DNA from: a virus
Virus record (IMG/VR): IMGVR_UViG_3300034198_010578
Location: 1 to 33,158 of that record
Reading direction: 5' to 3' (one strand)
Length of the DNA stretch: 33,158 bases
The notes beneath the pieces were generated by a model. It was not told the DNA's origin. It did not search any database and saw only the letters and a program-made list of their open reading frames with translations. Made by a program: the position numbers and the translations under genes. Of this stretch, positions 1 through 8,165 are shown in pieces; position 1 is the first letter of the stretch; each line of letters starts with the position of its first letter.

Positions 1-1599
1 ACAGGTATTACAGGCGCTACAGGTGCACAAGGCAACACAGGTATTACAGGATCTACAGGTCCAACAGGAGCACAAGGCAACACAGGAATTACGGGTACAA
101 CTGGTCCAACTGGTCCTTCAGGAGTAACAAATGCAACAGCTCCAGTTACATATAATTCAGGAACTAACACAGTAGCATTAAATATTGGGACGGGACTTAC
201 AACAAATGCTTCTAATTTAGTTGTAGACACAACAACAATCCAAACAAGAATAACTAACGTATCAGATACAGAAATTGGATATCTTGATGGAGTAACTTCA
301 GCAATTCAAACACAAATTGATGATAAACTTTCAAAAACTGGTGGAACAATGACTGGAGCACTTACATTATCTGGTGCACCTACATCTGATTTACACGCAG
401 CAACTAAATTATATGTTGATGGTATTGCTTCAGGAATTAACTTTCATAAATCAGTAAGAATTGCATCAGTAAATAATTGGTCTGCAGTTTATGATAATGG
501 AACTAATGGATATGGTGCTACTTTAACAGCATCAATAAATCAATCAATTAGCCCTGCCGATGGAGTTACATTAGCAGTTGGCGATAGAGTTTTAATAAAA
601 TCTCAAACTGATGCAAAACAAAATGGTATTTATGAAGTTACAAATATTGGAAGCGGGTCTTCTAAATGGATTATAACTCGTGCAGCAGATGATGATAATA
701 ATCCAAATGGCGAAGTTGCAGGTGGAGACTTTACATTTGTTACAGAAGGATCAACAAATGCTAATACTGGATTTATTTTATCTTCTCCAACGGGGACTGC
801 AGTTCTAGGAACTGATAATTTAGTTTACACACAATTTAATGCTGCACAAGCTATTCAAGCAGGAAATGGTCTTTCTAAATCTGGTTCTACATTAGCAATT
901 GACACAACAATTACAGCAGATCTTTCAACTGCTCAAACGCTAACTAATAAAACAATTAATGGTTCAAACAATACAATTACAAATGTTTCCTTAACTACTG
1001 GAGTTACAGGAACTTTGTCTGTTTCAAATGGTGGAACTAATTCAACTACCGCTACAGGTGCAAGAACAAACCTTGGTGCTACAACTGTTGGTTCAAATAT
1101 ATTTACATTAACTAATCCAAGTGCATTAACATATTTAAAGATTGCTGCAGACAATACAGTTTCAGCAGCATCTGCTTCAACTGTAAAAACAGATTTAAGT
1201 TTAAATAACGTAGAAAATACAGCATTGTCAACATGGACTGGAAATACAAGTATCACATCAGTTGGTACAATCACCACTGGAACATGGTCTGGTTTATTTG
1301 GTACAGTATCTGGTGCAAACTTAACAAACCTAACTGCTGGAAATCTTTCTGGAACAATTCCATCTGGAGTTCTTGGTAATTCAACAGCATATATTGGAAC
1401 TACTGCAGTTGCATTAAATAGAACATCTGCTAATTTAGCATTGACGGGAATTACAAGTGTTTCTTATGCTGGTTCTACATCTGGTGCAATTATTATTCAA
1501 TCAACTGCTATAGCAGGATCAAATACTTTAACTTTACCCGCATCTACTGGTACAATATCAACAGAAGATGCAGCATGGTATTATTCCATGATACTTTAA
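1..1599 (+). CDS. Collagen-like tail fibre protein, 5' end outside the window
   Basis: The frame is open from base 1, so the start lies upstream; the ATG at 349 is internal. The first ~40 visible residues are Gly-X-Thr collagen triplets ([17 protein letters not shown]). Then comes a fibre stalk motif ([20 protein letters not shown], then [20 protein letters not shown]), widespread in phage side-fibre proteins. A phage-fibre module follows (VRIAS... [19 protein letters not shown]... NGIYEV... [17 protein letters not shown]), then Thr/Asn/Gly-rich beta repeats ([19 protein letters not shown]). It ends in AAWYYSMIL, a tail also found on the collagen-like protein encoded at 8166-9557. The role is probably a trimeric host-contact fibre at the virion surface. 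The class is secure; the exact position on the virion is not. Confidence 0.85.
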   Translation, partial: TGITGATGAQGNTGITGSTGPTGAQGNTGITGTTGPTGPSGVTNATAPVTYNSGTNTVALNIGTGLTTNASNLVVDTTTIQTRITNVSDTEIGYLDGVTSAIQTQIDDKLSKTGGTMTGALTLSGAPTSDLHAATKLYVDGIASGINFHKSVRIASVNNWSAVYDNGTNGYGATLTASINQSISPADGVTLAVGDRVLIKSQTDAKQNGIYEVTNIGSGSSKWIITRAADDDNNPNGEVAGGDFTFVTEGSTNANTGFILSSPTGTAVLGTDNLVYTQFNAAQAIQAGNGLSKSGSTLAIDTTITADLSTAQTLTNKTINGSNNTITNVSLTTGVTGTLSVSNGGTNSTTATGARTNLGATTVGSNIFTLTNPSALTYLKIAADNTVSAASASTVKTDLSLNNVENTALSTWTGNTSITSVGTITTGTWSGLFGTVSGANLTNLTAGNLSGTIPSGVLGNSTAYIGTTAVALNRTSANLALTGITSVSYAGSTSGAIIIQSTAIAGSNTLTLPASTGTISTEDAAWYYSMIL

Positions 1600-1622
1600 G
1601 AAGTCTAGAATAGGAGGAAAAA

Positions 1623-1958
1623 ATGGCTACATATACAACAAAGCAATTGACAGCAGTTACTACATTAACAGCATCTGCAGTTTCAATGTATACAGCTCCC
1701 GCTTCAACTACAACAACAATTAAAACAATTGTTCTTGCAAATACAACAGCAAGTGATGCAAGAGCTACACTACATTTAGTTCCAAGTGCTGGATCAGCTA
1801 CAACCTCAAATCAAATTCTTGGGGCTGTTACTGTTTCTGCAAATACAACTACTACAATTGATACTGCAATTGTTATACCTACGGGTGCATCAATTTACGC
1901 TCTAGCGTCAACAACTAGTGCAATTAATATTCACATTTCAGGAATTGAGATAGTTTAA
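1623..1958 (+). CDS. Small beta-rich virion protein, function unknown
   Basis: This 111-aa protein has an AGGAGG ribosome-binding site six bases before the ATG. It is very rich in Thr, Ala and Ser, and alternating hydrophobic residues suggest a small all-beta domain (KTIVLANTTASDARATLHLV ... NTTTTIDTAIVIPTGASIYA). Proteins of this size and look are common beside phage tail-fibre genes, where they may be fibre-associated or decoration proteins. No catalytic motif, signal peptide or membrane segment is visible. Its stop overlaps the next start by one base (TAATG), so the two are probably translationally coupled. The function is not recognised; a fibre accessory role is inferred from position only. 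Confidence 0.65.
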   Translation: MATYTTKQLTAVTTLTASAVSMYTAPASTTTTIKTIVLANTTASDARATLHLVPSAGSATTSNQILGAVTVSANTTTTIDTAIVIPTGASIYALASTTSAINIHISGIEIV

Positions 1959-4189
1959 TGTCAATTAGTTCCATTCCAATTGTAATAAATACTAGAACTG
2001 GTGGACTTTATGTTTATGGTAACGGAACCGACGGTAACGTTACTATATCTACTAATACCACCCTTACTAGAGATATGTATTATAACAATCTTACTATTAA
2101 CTCAGGATTTAATTTAGATCCCGCTGGTTTTAGAATATTTGTTAAAGATACGCTTACTTTTGTTAGTGGAACTTCTACAATTGCAAGATCTGCAAATACA
2201 ACGCAGACAGGAACAATTTCAGGCGGTTCAACTGTTGGAAATAATGCTATAAATTCCCTTGGCGGAAATAGTGGAGATAAAACAGCTACGCAAATTGATT
2301 CTGCTAAAGAATTTTTTTACAACATAACAAATTTAATTTCAACTCTATATATTAATGCTACAACAGGTGCTATTTCTCCTGTTTCAGGTGGTGCAGGTGG
2401 CTCTACAGGCGCAACAGGAGCAACAGGTGCTGCAGGTACTGCAAATGTTGGTACAGCAGGCTCTGTTGGTAACTATCCACCAAATGCAAATACAGTTTTA
2501 GCTCCAGGTGGTAAAGGCGCTACTGGAACTGATGGCGTTGCTGGTACAGGTGGCGCAGGAGGTCTTGGAGGAGCAGGTGGTTCAGGTGGTGGAGTAATTG
2601 TAGTTATTGCTAAAACAATTACTGGCTCAGGTGCAATTTATGCAAATGGTATAGGAGCTTCAGCAGGATCAGCAGGATCAGCAGGAAATGCGGGGACTCC
2701 AGGAACTGCAGGAGCAGCAGCTCCAAATTTATTTATAGCTTCAAGCCCACAAACATATTCTACTAGTTATCCAATTGCAGCATATGCTACAAATTACCCA
2801 GCAGTATATGCCACTAATTATCCTGTTGCATTGTATGCAACCTCTTATCCAATAAATGGGTATAATACTGTTCCAGGAAATGCAGTATATGCCACTAATT
2901 ATCCTATTGGACCCTATATAATTTCTTATCCAGTAACTGGATATAATACTGTTCCAGGAAATCCATACTATGTAACATCTTATCCAGCAGTTGGTACTAA
3001 CTATGTTACCACTCCAGGTAATCCAAACTATGCTACAACTTTTGGTTCTTCTGCTGCGGGGTATAATACTTTTCCAGGTAATCCAAATTATACAACTACA
3101 GTAAATTATCCATCAACAGGTTCTAACTATACTACCACTCCAGGAACTTCAAACTATAATTATGTTTCAGGAAATCAAGTTTATACTACAACTCCAGCAC
3201 AAACATTTTATTCTACTACTCCAGGAACTACAAACTACAATACTGTAGCAGGTGGAAACCCAGTAGCACTTGGAACTTATAATACGCCAAATTATAATAC
3301 TACAGCGGGGACTTCAACAGGTCTTTATAATCCTACGCCAAAAACTTTAAAATATAATGCGCCAACTTATCCGTTAGCTGTTGCGGGAGGCAATCAAAAA
3401 TACTCACAAAACCTTAATTCTCCAACTTATCCAGTAGCTGGTTCAAATCCAACAACTTATCCAGTAGCTGGCGGAAATCCAACTACTTATTTTGCAATTC
3501 CTAGTGCATTTAATCCAGCTACGTATCCTTTTGCTGGAACAAACCCAACAACTTATCCAGTATCTGGAACTAACTATGCAACTACTACTACCTACCCAGT
3601 TGCTGGTTCAAATCCAACAGTTTATCCAGTATCATCATATGTTACAAATGTAAACTATCCAGTAGTAGGTTCAAATCCAACAACTTATCCAGCATCTGGA
3701 AGTAACTATGCAACAAATTATCCTTCTCCTGGAGTTAATGCAACAAACTATCCAGCAAATTATGCAACAAATTATCCAATTTCAAGTTATTCAACAGCAT
3801 ATCCATCTATTGGTTTTAATCCAGCAAATTATCCAGCAAATTATGCAACAAATTATCCAATTTCAACTTATTCAACAGCATATCCATTAACTGGATATAA
3901 TACTGTATATCCAATATCAGCATATGCAACAAATTACCCAACTGCAACTTTTAATACAGCAACATATTGGGTCGGTGGAGCAGGTGGGGCAGGTGGGACA
4001 GCAACTGCTGGTGCTACAGGTGCTACAGGTTCATCTGGTTATGTAGGTGGCGGTGGAGTTATATTTATAATGTCTACAAGTGGTGTTCCAGTAGGATTAA
4101 CAACAAGTACTATCGCAGGTGCAACTGGTCAGACAGGATCATCAAGTTCTGGTACAATAGTAATAGTAAATAATTTAGCAGCAGAATAA
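1958..4189 (+). CDS. Tail fibre with glycine-rich domain and long Tyr/Pro-rich repeat block
   Basis: This 743-aa protein falls into four parts. Residues ~1-120 are an N-terminal beta domain (GTDGNVTISTNTTLTRDMYY) shared with the next gene. Residues ~145-260 are glycine-rich with collagen-like stretches ([34 protein letters not shown]). Residues ~266-671 are about 400 residues of irregular Tyr-Pro repeats in three flavours: YATNYP, AGSNPTTYPV and PGNPNYTTT. Residues ~672-743 are a second Gly-rich segment ending in a short beta region (GGGGVIFIMSTSG). The shorter paralog downstream goes straight from the first Gly-rich part to the closing segment, so the repeat block looks like an insertion. 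It is probably a host-contact fibre. The repeat block matches no family I recognise. Its many prolines make it a candidate substrate for the hydroxylase encoded at 7520-8131 (inference). Confidence 0.8.
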   Translation: MSISSIPIVINTRTGGLYVYGNGTDGNVTISTNTTLTRDMYYNNLTINSGFNLDPAGFRIFVKDTLTFVSGTSTIARSANTTQTGTISGGSTVGNNAINSLGGNSGDKTATQIDSAKEFFYNITNLISTLYINATTGAISPVSGGAGGSTGATGATGAAGTANVGTAGSVGNYPPNANTVLAPGGKGATGTDGVAGTGGAGGLGGAGGSGGGVIVVIAKTITGSGAIYANGIGASAGSAGSAGNAGTPGTAGAAAPNLFIASSPQTYSTSYPIAAYATNYPAVYATNYPVALYATSYPINGYNTVPGNAVYATNYPIGPYIISYPVTGYNTVPGNPYYVTSYPAVGTNYVTTPGNPNYATTFGSSAAGYNTFPGNPNYTTTVNYPSTGSNYTTTPGTSNYNYVSGNQVYTTTPAQTFYSTTPGTTNYNTVAGGNPVALGTYNTPNYNTTAGTSTGLYNPTPKTLKYNAPTYPLAVAGGNQKYSQNLNSPTYPVAGSNPTTYPVAGGNPTTYFAIPSAFNPATYPFAGTNPTTYPVSGTNYATTTTYPVAGSNPTVYPVSSYVTNVNYPVVGSNPTTYPASGSNYATNYPSPGVNATNYPANYATNYPISSYSTAYPSIGFNPANYPANYATNYPISTYSTAYPLTGYNTVYPISAYATNYPTATFNTATYWVGGAGGAGGTATAGATGATGSSGYVGGGGVIFIMSTSGVPVGLTTSTIAGATGQTGSSSSGTIVIVNNLAAE
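2753..3970 (+). repeat. Tyr/Pro/Asn/Thr-rich degenerate coding repeats
   Basis: These are in-frame repeats covering residues ~266-671 of the fibre. Units built on YATNYP dominate both ends, PGNPNYTTT-type units the first third, and AGSNPTTYPV units the middle. The most recent duplication visible is 56 bp (3751-3806 and 3832-3887), with one mismatch and an 81-bp period. Older units have diverged, which suggests growth by slippage or unequal recombination. Confidence 0.8.
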
Positions 4190-4199
4190 GGAGAAAAAA

Positions 4200-4877
4200 A
4201 TGGGAAAATCAGGTACTTCATCAATAGGAGCATCAACATCAACTAGTTTTACTTCAATCCCAGATGAGGTATATGGTTCAGGTCAAGATGGAAATGTTAC
4301 TATATCTGCAAATACATCTTTGTCAAGAGATATGTATTATAATAATTTAACTATTAATGATGGTATACATCTAAATACTGCTGGGTATAGAGTATTTGTA
4401 AGAAATTCTCTTTCATTTTCAACTGCTATTGCTAATCAAGCAACAACAAGTATTGGTTTAAAAAATGGTTCATCTACTACAGGAACAATTCAAGGTGGAG
4501 GAACAGTATCTGTAGCAAATTCTTTAGGTGGCTCTAGTGCAAGCTATACAGCAACCGCCCCAACCACTACGGGTTATTTTAATTTAGCAAGAAACGCAGT
4601 TTCAGGATACATGTTACATGCTGGTCAAACAACCCCTTTATTTTTAAAAGGTGGCGCAGGAGATGGAACGAATCCAGGAGGTGGGGTTGCAATAGTTTCT
4701 GCACGTAAAATCTCTGGATATGGTACAATTTATGCTACAGGCTATAAACCAGTTTCTACTTATACAACTGGTGGCGGGGTTGTAGTGTTAGTCTCACAAG
4801 CTACAAGAAATACAAGTAATATATTAATAGATGTAACTGGATATGCATCAGGTACAGCTCTAGAGTTTATCGTATAA
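4200..4877 (+). CDS. Short fibre paralog without the Tyr/Pro block
   Basis: This 225-aa protein repeats the plan of the preceding 743-aa protein. It has the same N-terminal beta domain (GQDGNVTISANTSLSRDMYY, then a NNLTINDG motif) and the Thr/Gly-rich middle, then GGGVAIVSARKISGYGTIYATG leading directly into TTGGGVVVLVS. The Tyr/Pro repeats are absent. An AAGGAG ribosome-binding site lies just upstream in the 10-nt gap. The two genes look like a tandem duplication in which one copy gained, or the other lost, the repeat block. It is probably a virion surface protein; whether it replaces or assembles with the longer paralog cannot be told. Confidence 0.7.
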   Translation: MGKSGTSSIGASTSTSFTSIPDEVYGSGQDGNVTISANTSLSRDMYYNNLTINDGIHLNTAGYRVFVRNSLSFSTAIANQATTSIGLKNGSSTTGTIQGGGTVSVANSLGGSSASYTATAPTTTGYFNLARNAVSGYMLHAGQTTPLFLKGGAGDGTNPGGGVAIVSARKISGYGTIYATGYKPVSTYTTGGGVVVLVSQATRNTSNILIDVTGYASGTALEFIV

Positions 4878-4892
4878 TAGAAAGAAATAATA

Positions 4893-6110
4893 ATGTCAAT
4901 AATGCAAAAACCGTATCAAACTTCAGTTTCAAATGAGTTAGATAATGTTTATAAATATGAATCTTTTTTTGATGTATATCGTGATGGCAGAGATAGTAAA
5001 ACAATTTTTGTTGCTATACCTTGTTATAGAGATGATGATCTAGTTGAAACAATTGAAAGTGCTATTTATAACGCAAAAAATCCAGATAGGTTATTTTTTG
5101 GTATAGGTCTTGTATTTGGCGAAGATGAAAAACCATATTGGGAAAAATTAAAAAAGTTTAAAAATATACAAATAAGTTTAAAGCCAATTAATAAAGAAAA
5201 CGTTGGGCTTGGAAAACAAAGAGCAGACGCAAATTCTTTTTATAACAAAGAAGATTATTTCTTACAAATAGATGCTCATATGAAATTTGACCCACATTGG
5301 GATGATCTTTTGATAAATCACTTGGAGGGATTAAAAGCTTTAGGTGATGATATGCCACTAATAACTGGATATCCAATTGCATATGCTCCAGACGAATTTC
5401 CATTTGTCAATGAAATGTATCCTTTTTATAATAAAAAGTCAAAAGAAATTTACTTTAGAGGCAAAGAAGGGTTTAATCGTGTTCCTTGCATGAGGCCTGT
5501 AAGTCATGCAGAACCAGATTTTAATAAAAATGGTTTCCCAAGACATGGCGATAGAGAAATGGCTTTTGCTGAAACAATTGCACTTGCATCAGCAATATCT
5601 CCAGCACAAATATTTGCAGATGGAAAATATATTTACGATGTTCCAGCTGATCCTAAATTAAGATTTTTAGAAGAAGAACAATATTATTCTATTCTTTCTT
5701 ATATGAAAGGTTATACTTTTTATACCCCCAGAATTACTGGAATTATGCATTTTTATTCACAATCTGCAGGACAAAACTTGGCCCATAGACCTCATCCAGA
5801 AACAGAATTCCCAGAACTTTTTGCTGCAGAATCATATTGGGATAGTGGATTAGGTGGAAAAGAATTAATTGAAAAACTTAAAAAAACTAAAAACGCAAAA
5901 CGATCTTTTGAAGATTATGAAAAGTTAGCAAATATAAGTTATAAAGACAAAAAAATATTTGCTCCAGTCGATGAGATTAAGCATAATAAAATAACTTCAT
6001 ACATTAACTTTTTAACTGAGCTTTATGTATACTCTACAACTGACTATGATAAGTGGATGTATCAACCAGGATACCCTTGGCTAGAAAATGTTCTTGAGAA
6101 TGAGAAATAG
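4893..6110 (+). CDS. GT60 / Skp1-GlcNAc-transferase-like glycosyltransferase
   Basis: This 405-aa protein has the hallmarks of the GlcNAc-transferase family Pfam PF11397 (CAZy GT60), whose founder adds GlcNAc to hydroxyproline of Skp1 in Dictyostelium. Visible motifs are the nucleotide-sugar N-terminus IFVAIPCYRDDDLVETI (residues 38-54), GLGKQRADA (105-113), the metal-binding DxH in FLQIDAHMKFDPHWD (Asp127, His129), the acidic EEEQYYSILSYMKGYTFYTP (from ~260), and MHFYSQ (285-290), the usual C-terminal His motif. It is cytoplasmic, with no signal peptide or membrane segment. The family assignment is good; donor sugar and acceptor are unknown. Lying directly after fibre genes and upstream of a prolyl-hydroxylase-like gene points to a fibre protein as acceptor. 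A host glycan or teichoic acid precursor is the alternative. The Shine-Dalgarno sequence is weak. Confidence 0.82.
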   Translation: MSIMQKPYQTSVSNELDNVYKYESFFDVYRDGRDSKTIFVAIPCYRDDDLVETIESAIYNAKNPDRLFFGIGLVFGEDEKPYWEKLKKFKNIQISLKPINKENVGLGKQRADANSFYNKEDYFLQIDAHMKFDPHWDDLLINHLEGLKALGDDMPLITGYPIAYAPDEFPFVNEMYPFYNKKSKEIYFRGKEGFNRVPCMRPVSHAEPDFNKNGFPRHGDREMAFAETIALASAISPAQIFADGKYIYDVPADPKLRFLEEEQYYSILSYMKGYTFYTPRITGIMHFYSQSAGQNLAHRPHPETEFPELFAAESYWDSGLGGKELIEKLKKTKNAKRSFEDYEKLANISYKDKKIFAPVDEIKHNKITSYINFLTELYVYSTTDYDKWMYQPGYPWLENVLENEK

Positions 6111-6807
6111 GCTAAAAATAGAATTTATTTCTGAGGAACCAGATTTAGATTATTGGCCAAAACCAGTTCCAGCTTCTAAAATGGTGCCTGAGTGGTATAA
6201 AAAAATGAATGGTTATATGGATGGTATAAAAAATTATGAAAATGGTTTTGCAAACTCTACTATAAAAAAATGTATGCCAGTGTTTGATTCTATGACAACA
6301 GGCTATTATATTTTATTGCCATCAGATGTAAATGTTTCTAGAAACAAAGAAAATGGTGGAATCGTGTTTTCAAACCCAATTGATTTTAAGCTTGTGACAG
6401 AGCATGCAAATTCGCAAGTAGATACTATGAATATACCTAAAGAATTTAATAGAAATTTTTTAAAATGGACTAATAATTGGATAGTAAAAACTCCAAAGGG
6501 TTGGAGTACTTTGTTTGTTCAACCAATGCATAGAGATGATCTACCATTTCAAATATTACCTGCAATTGTAGATACAGATGGGTTTAAATTATCAGTGCAA
6601 TTTCCATTTATATTAAGAAATGATTTTGAAGGGGTAATCCCAGCTAATACACCAATAGCACAAGTTATACCTTTTAAAAGAAATGATTGGGAAGCAGAGT
6701 ACTCCACGCTAGAGAAAGGTCAGAAAATGCTTAATTTAATGAAGCATTCAATATTTTTTGAAAATAGATATAAAAGAACTTTTTGGAATAAAAAGACTTA
6801 CAAATGA
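6088..6807 (+). CDS. Conserved protein of unknown function, copy 1 (possibly DUF6065-like)
   Basis: This 239-aa protein is clearly paralogous to the next gene. Shared landmarks, in order, are WPKPVPASKMVPEWYKKM (residues 23-40), MPVFDSMTTGYYILLPSDV (63-81), WIVKTPKGWSTLFVQP (131-146), LPAIVDTDGF (157-166) and IPANTPIAQVIPFKRNDWE (184-202). The pattern resembles phage and bacterial proteins annotated DUF6065, but I hold that name only tentatively. There is no catalytic signature, signal peptide or transmembrane segment. The start is uncertain: ATG 6088 overlaps the glycosyltransferase by 23 nt, while ATG 6100 gives MRNRLKIEF, which matches the paralog's start (MKRNTIEF) better. It ends in an ATGA overlap with its paralog, so the two are co-translated. 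It may assist the flanking glycosyltransferase or oxygenase; that is context only. Confidence 0.75.
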   Translation: MFLRMRNRLKIEFISEEPDLDYWPKPVPASKMVPEWYKKMNGYMDGIKNYENGFANSTIKKCMPVFDSMTTGYYILLPSDVNVSRNKENGGIVFSNPIDFKLVTEHANSQVDTMNIPKEFNRNFLKWTNNWIVKTPKGWSTLFVQPMHRDDLPFQILPAIVDTDGFKLSVQFPFILRNDFEGVIPANTPIAQVIPFKRNDWEAEYSTLEKGQKMLNLMKHSIFFENRYKRTFWNKKTYK

Positions 6808-7520
6808 AAAGAAATACAATAGAATTTCATTATAAAGAGATTTCTTTCAGCGAAGATCATCATGTAAATATGTTTAAACCAAAACCAGCTGAAGAATGTA
6901 TTCCTGAATGGTTTAAAGAATTACATAACCCAATGACTAGAAAAACAGTTAAAACTTGTCGTGGGGTTTATGATCAAATGACACAAGGGTATATTGTTTT
7001 TTGGCCATTTGATGTGCTCATTCAAAAAGATGAAAATGGAAAAATGTTTGTGGTTAGACATAGAGATGAAGGTCGACAAATGTTTAGCCCTCATCCACAT
7101 GAACAATTAGGTTTATTCCCATCAGTAAATTTTGCTATGCAAAAAACTGGCGTAGAAAAATTTATAAGCCCTTTTAGACTTAAAACTCCAAAAGGTACTA
7201 GTATAATGATGATGCAACCTCAATATAGACCAGATCTAAAAACAGAAATTATGCCAGGGATTGTAGACACAGATAATTTTTATATGCCATTAAATATTTT
7301 ATTTACAATAAAAGATATGGATATAAATAAACCAGTAAAGATAGCATCAGGAACACCTCTTGCACAAATAGTTCCATTTGTTCGTTCAGAGTGGGAAATA
7401 GAATACAAAGACATAGATGAAGAAGAATATATTACACTTGAGGATAATATTGGAAATATAGAAAAACATTATTCAAAAGATTTATGGGTTAAAAAGATTT
7501 TTAAAAGAAAGGTAAAATAA
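6804..7520 (+). CDS. Conserved protein of unknown function, copy 2 (possibly DUF6065-like)
   Basis: This 238-aa protein is a tandem paralog of the preceding gene. It shares FKPKPAEECIPEWFKEL (residues 24-40), GVYDQMTQGYIVFWPFDV (54-71), LKTPKGTSIMMMQP (126-139), MPGIVDTDNF (150-159) and GTPLAQIVPFVRSEWE (183-198). It differs in the middle, where this copy has a His-rich stretch (SPHPHEQLG, 95-103) and copy 1 has an Asn/Thr-rich one. That may mean different substrates or a heterodimer. The start is fixed by the 4-nt ATGA overlap, and its stop overlaps the oxygenase start by one base. The function is unknown. Co-transcription with a 2OG oxygenase and a glycosyltransferase is the only clue. Confidence 0.75.
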   Translation: MKRNTIEFHYKEISFSEDHHVNMFKPKPAEECIPEWFKELHNPMTRKTVKTCRGVYDQMTQGYIVFWPFDVLIQKDENGKMFVVRHRDEGRQMFSPHPHEQLGLFPSVNFAMQKTGVEKFISPFRLKTPKGTSIMMMQPQYRPDLKTEIMPGIVDTDNFYMPLNILFTIKDMDINKPVKIASGTPLAQIVPFVRSEWEIEYKDIDEEEYITLEDNIGNIEKHYSKDLWVKKIFKRKVK

Positions 7521-8131
7521 TGGAACATAAAGAGTTAGCAGTAGGAGTTTGGCAGTATGATTTTCCAGAATCCGTAGCAAAAAATATAGTAGATATGGTT
7601 CAACAGTCAACAACGCTCCCTTGGTCTAAAAGTGGTGTAGGTAATGATGATTTGCAAGAGCAAGAAATTAGAACAAGTCAAAGTATTAATTTTGATGAGT
7701 CTTTGCCGTTCTGGTCTCAAGAAGTAAGAAAAACTCTTACAGAAGCAATCAATGATTATTCAGCATATTTTGCTGCACCAGTTAATCAAGATGAAGGTTT
7801 AAATCTTTTGAGATATAGAGAGTCTAATAAGTATGACTATCATTCAGACGGAGCTTGGAGTATTTACAGAACAAGTTCTGCATTGATTTACTTAAACCCG
7901 TCTGATTATCAAGGTGGAGAAACTCACTTTAAGCATTTCGATCTTAGCGTAAAACCTGAAAAGCCAGCAATTGTGCTTTTCCCTTCTAATCATACATACC
8001 TACATGCAGCAATGCCAGTTACAGAAGGTGAAAAATATGTATTGGTAACTTGGATGAATGATCTTCCAGTAGGCTGGGATCCAGGAATTATGAATCATCT
8101 TGCAAGGGCAACAGGCGTATTTAGAAGATAG
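7520..8131 (+). CDS. 2-oxoglutarate/Fe(II) oxygenase, prolyl-4-hydroxylase-like
   Basis: This 203-aa protein has the double-stranded beta-helix signature of the P4Hc/2OG-Fe(II) oxygenase family. The facial triad is His108-x-Asp110 (YDYHSDG) and His162 (YLHAAMPVTEGEKYVLVTWM), and Lys172 lies where the 2-oxoglutarate-binding basic residue is expected. SALIYLNPSDYQGGETHF (120-137) is the typical strand and turn between them. The expected reaction is oxidative hydroxylation of a side chain, usually proline, with release of succinate and CO2, in the cytoplasm. The length is normal for phage members. It overlaps the gene before it by one base, and the next gene encodes a collagen-like fibre full of Gly-Pro-Thr triplets. 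The fold and metal site are secure; proline as target is inferred from family and context. Many phage members of this family have no known substrate. Confidence 0.87.
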   Translation: MEHKELAVGVWQYDFPESVAKNIVDMVQQSTTLPWSKSGVGNDDLQEQEIRTSQSINFDESLPFWSQEVRKTLTEAINDYSAYFAAPVNQDEGLNLLRYRESNKYDYHSDGAWSIYRTSSALIYLNPSDYQGGETHFKHFDLSVKPEKPAIVLFPSNHTYLHAAMPVTEGEKYVLVTWMNDLPVGWDPGIMNHLARATGVFRR

Positions 8132-8147
8132 TCTTTCTTGAAGGGAA

Positions 8148-8165
8148 TGGTATAATCGTATATAT
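8148..8165 (+). promoter_or_regulatory. Extended -10 promoter, leaderless start
   Basis: TGGTATAAT lies at 8148-8156, an extended -10 element. No convincing -35 is seen. The ATG follows after only nine bases (8166), so transcription should begin at or within a few bases of the start codon. The only purine run (AAGGGA, 8141-8146) is too far upstream to act as a ribosome-binding site and would not be transcribed. Confidence 0.6.

Noticed and set aside
933-1277. Minus-strand open frame in the first fibre
   Set aside because: Shadow of low-complexity Thr/Ala codons with no ribosome-binding site, in a region where every recognised gene is on the + strand.
349-1599. ATG 349 as the true start of the first fibre
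   Set aside because: The same frame is open to base 1 and encodes collagen triplets typical of these fibres, so 349 is internal.
3708-3890. Gln/Ile-rich open frame inside the Tyr/Pro repeats
   Set aside because: It is the out-of-frame reading of the same nucleotide repeats and has no ribosome-binding site; the long fibre frame explains it.
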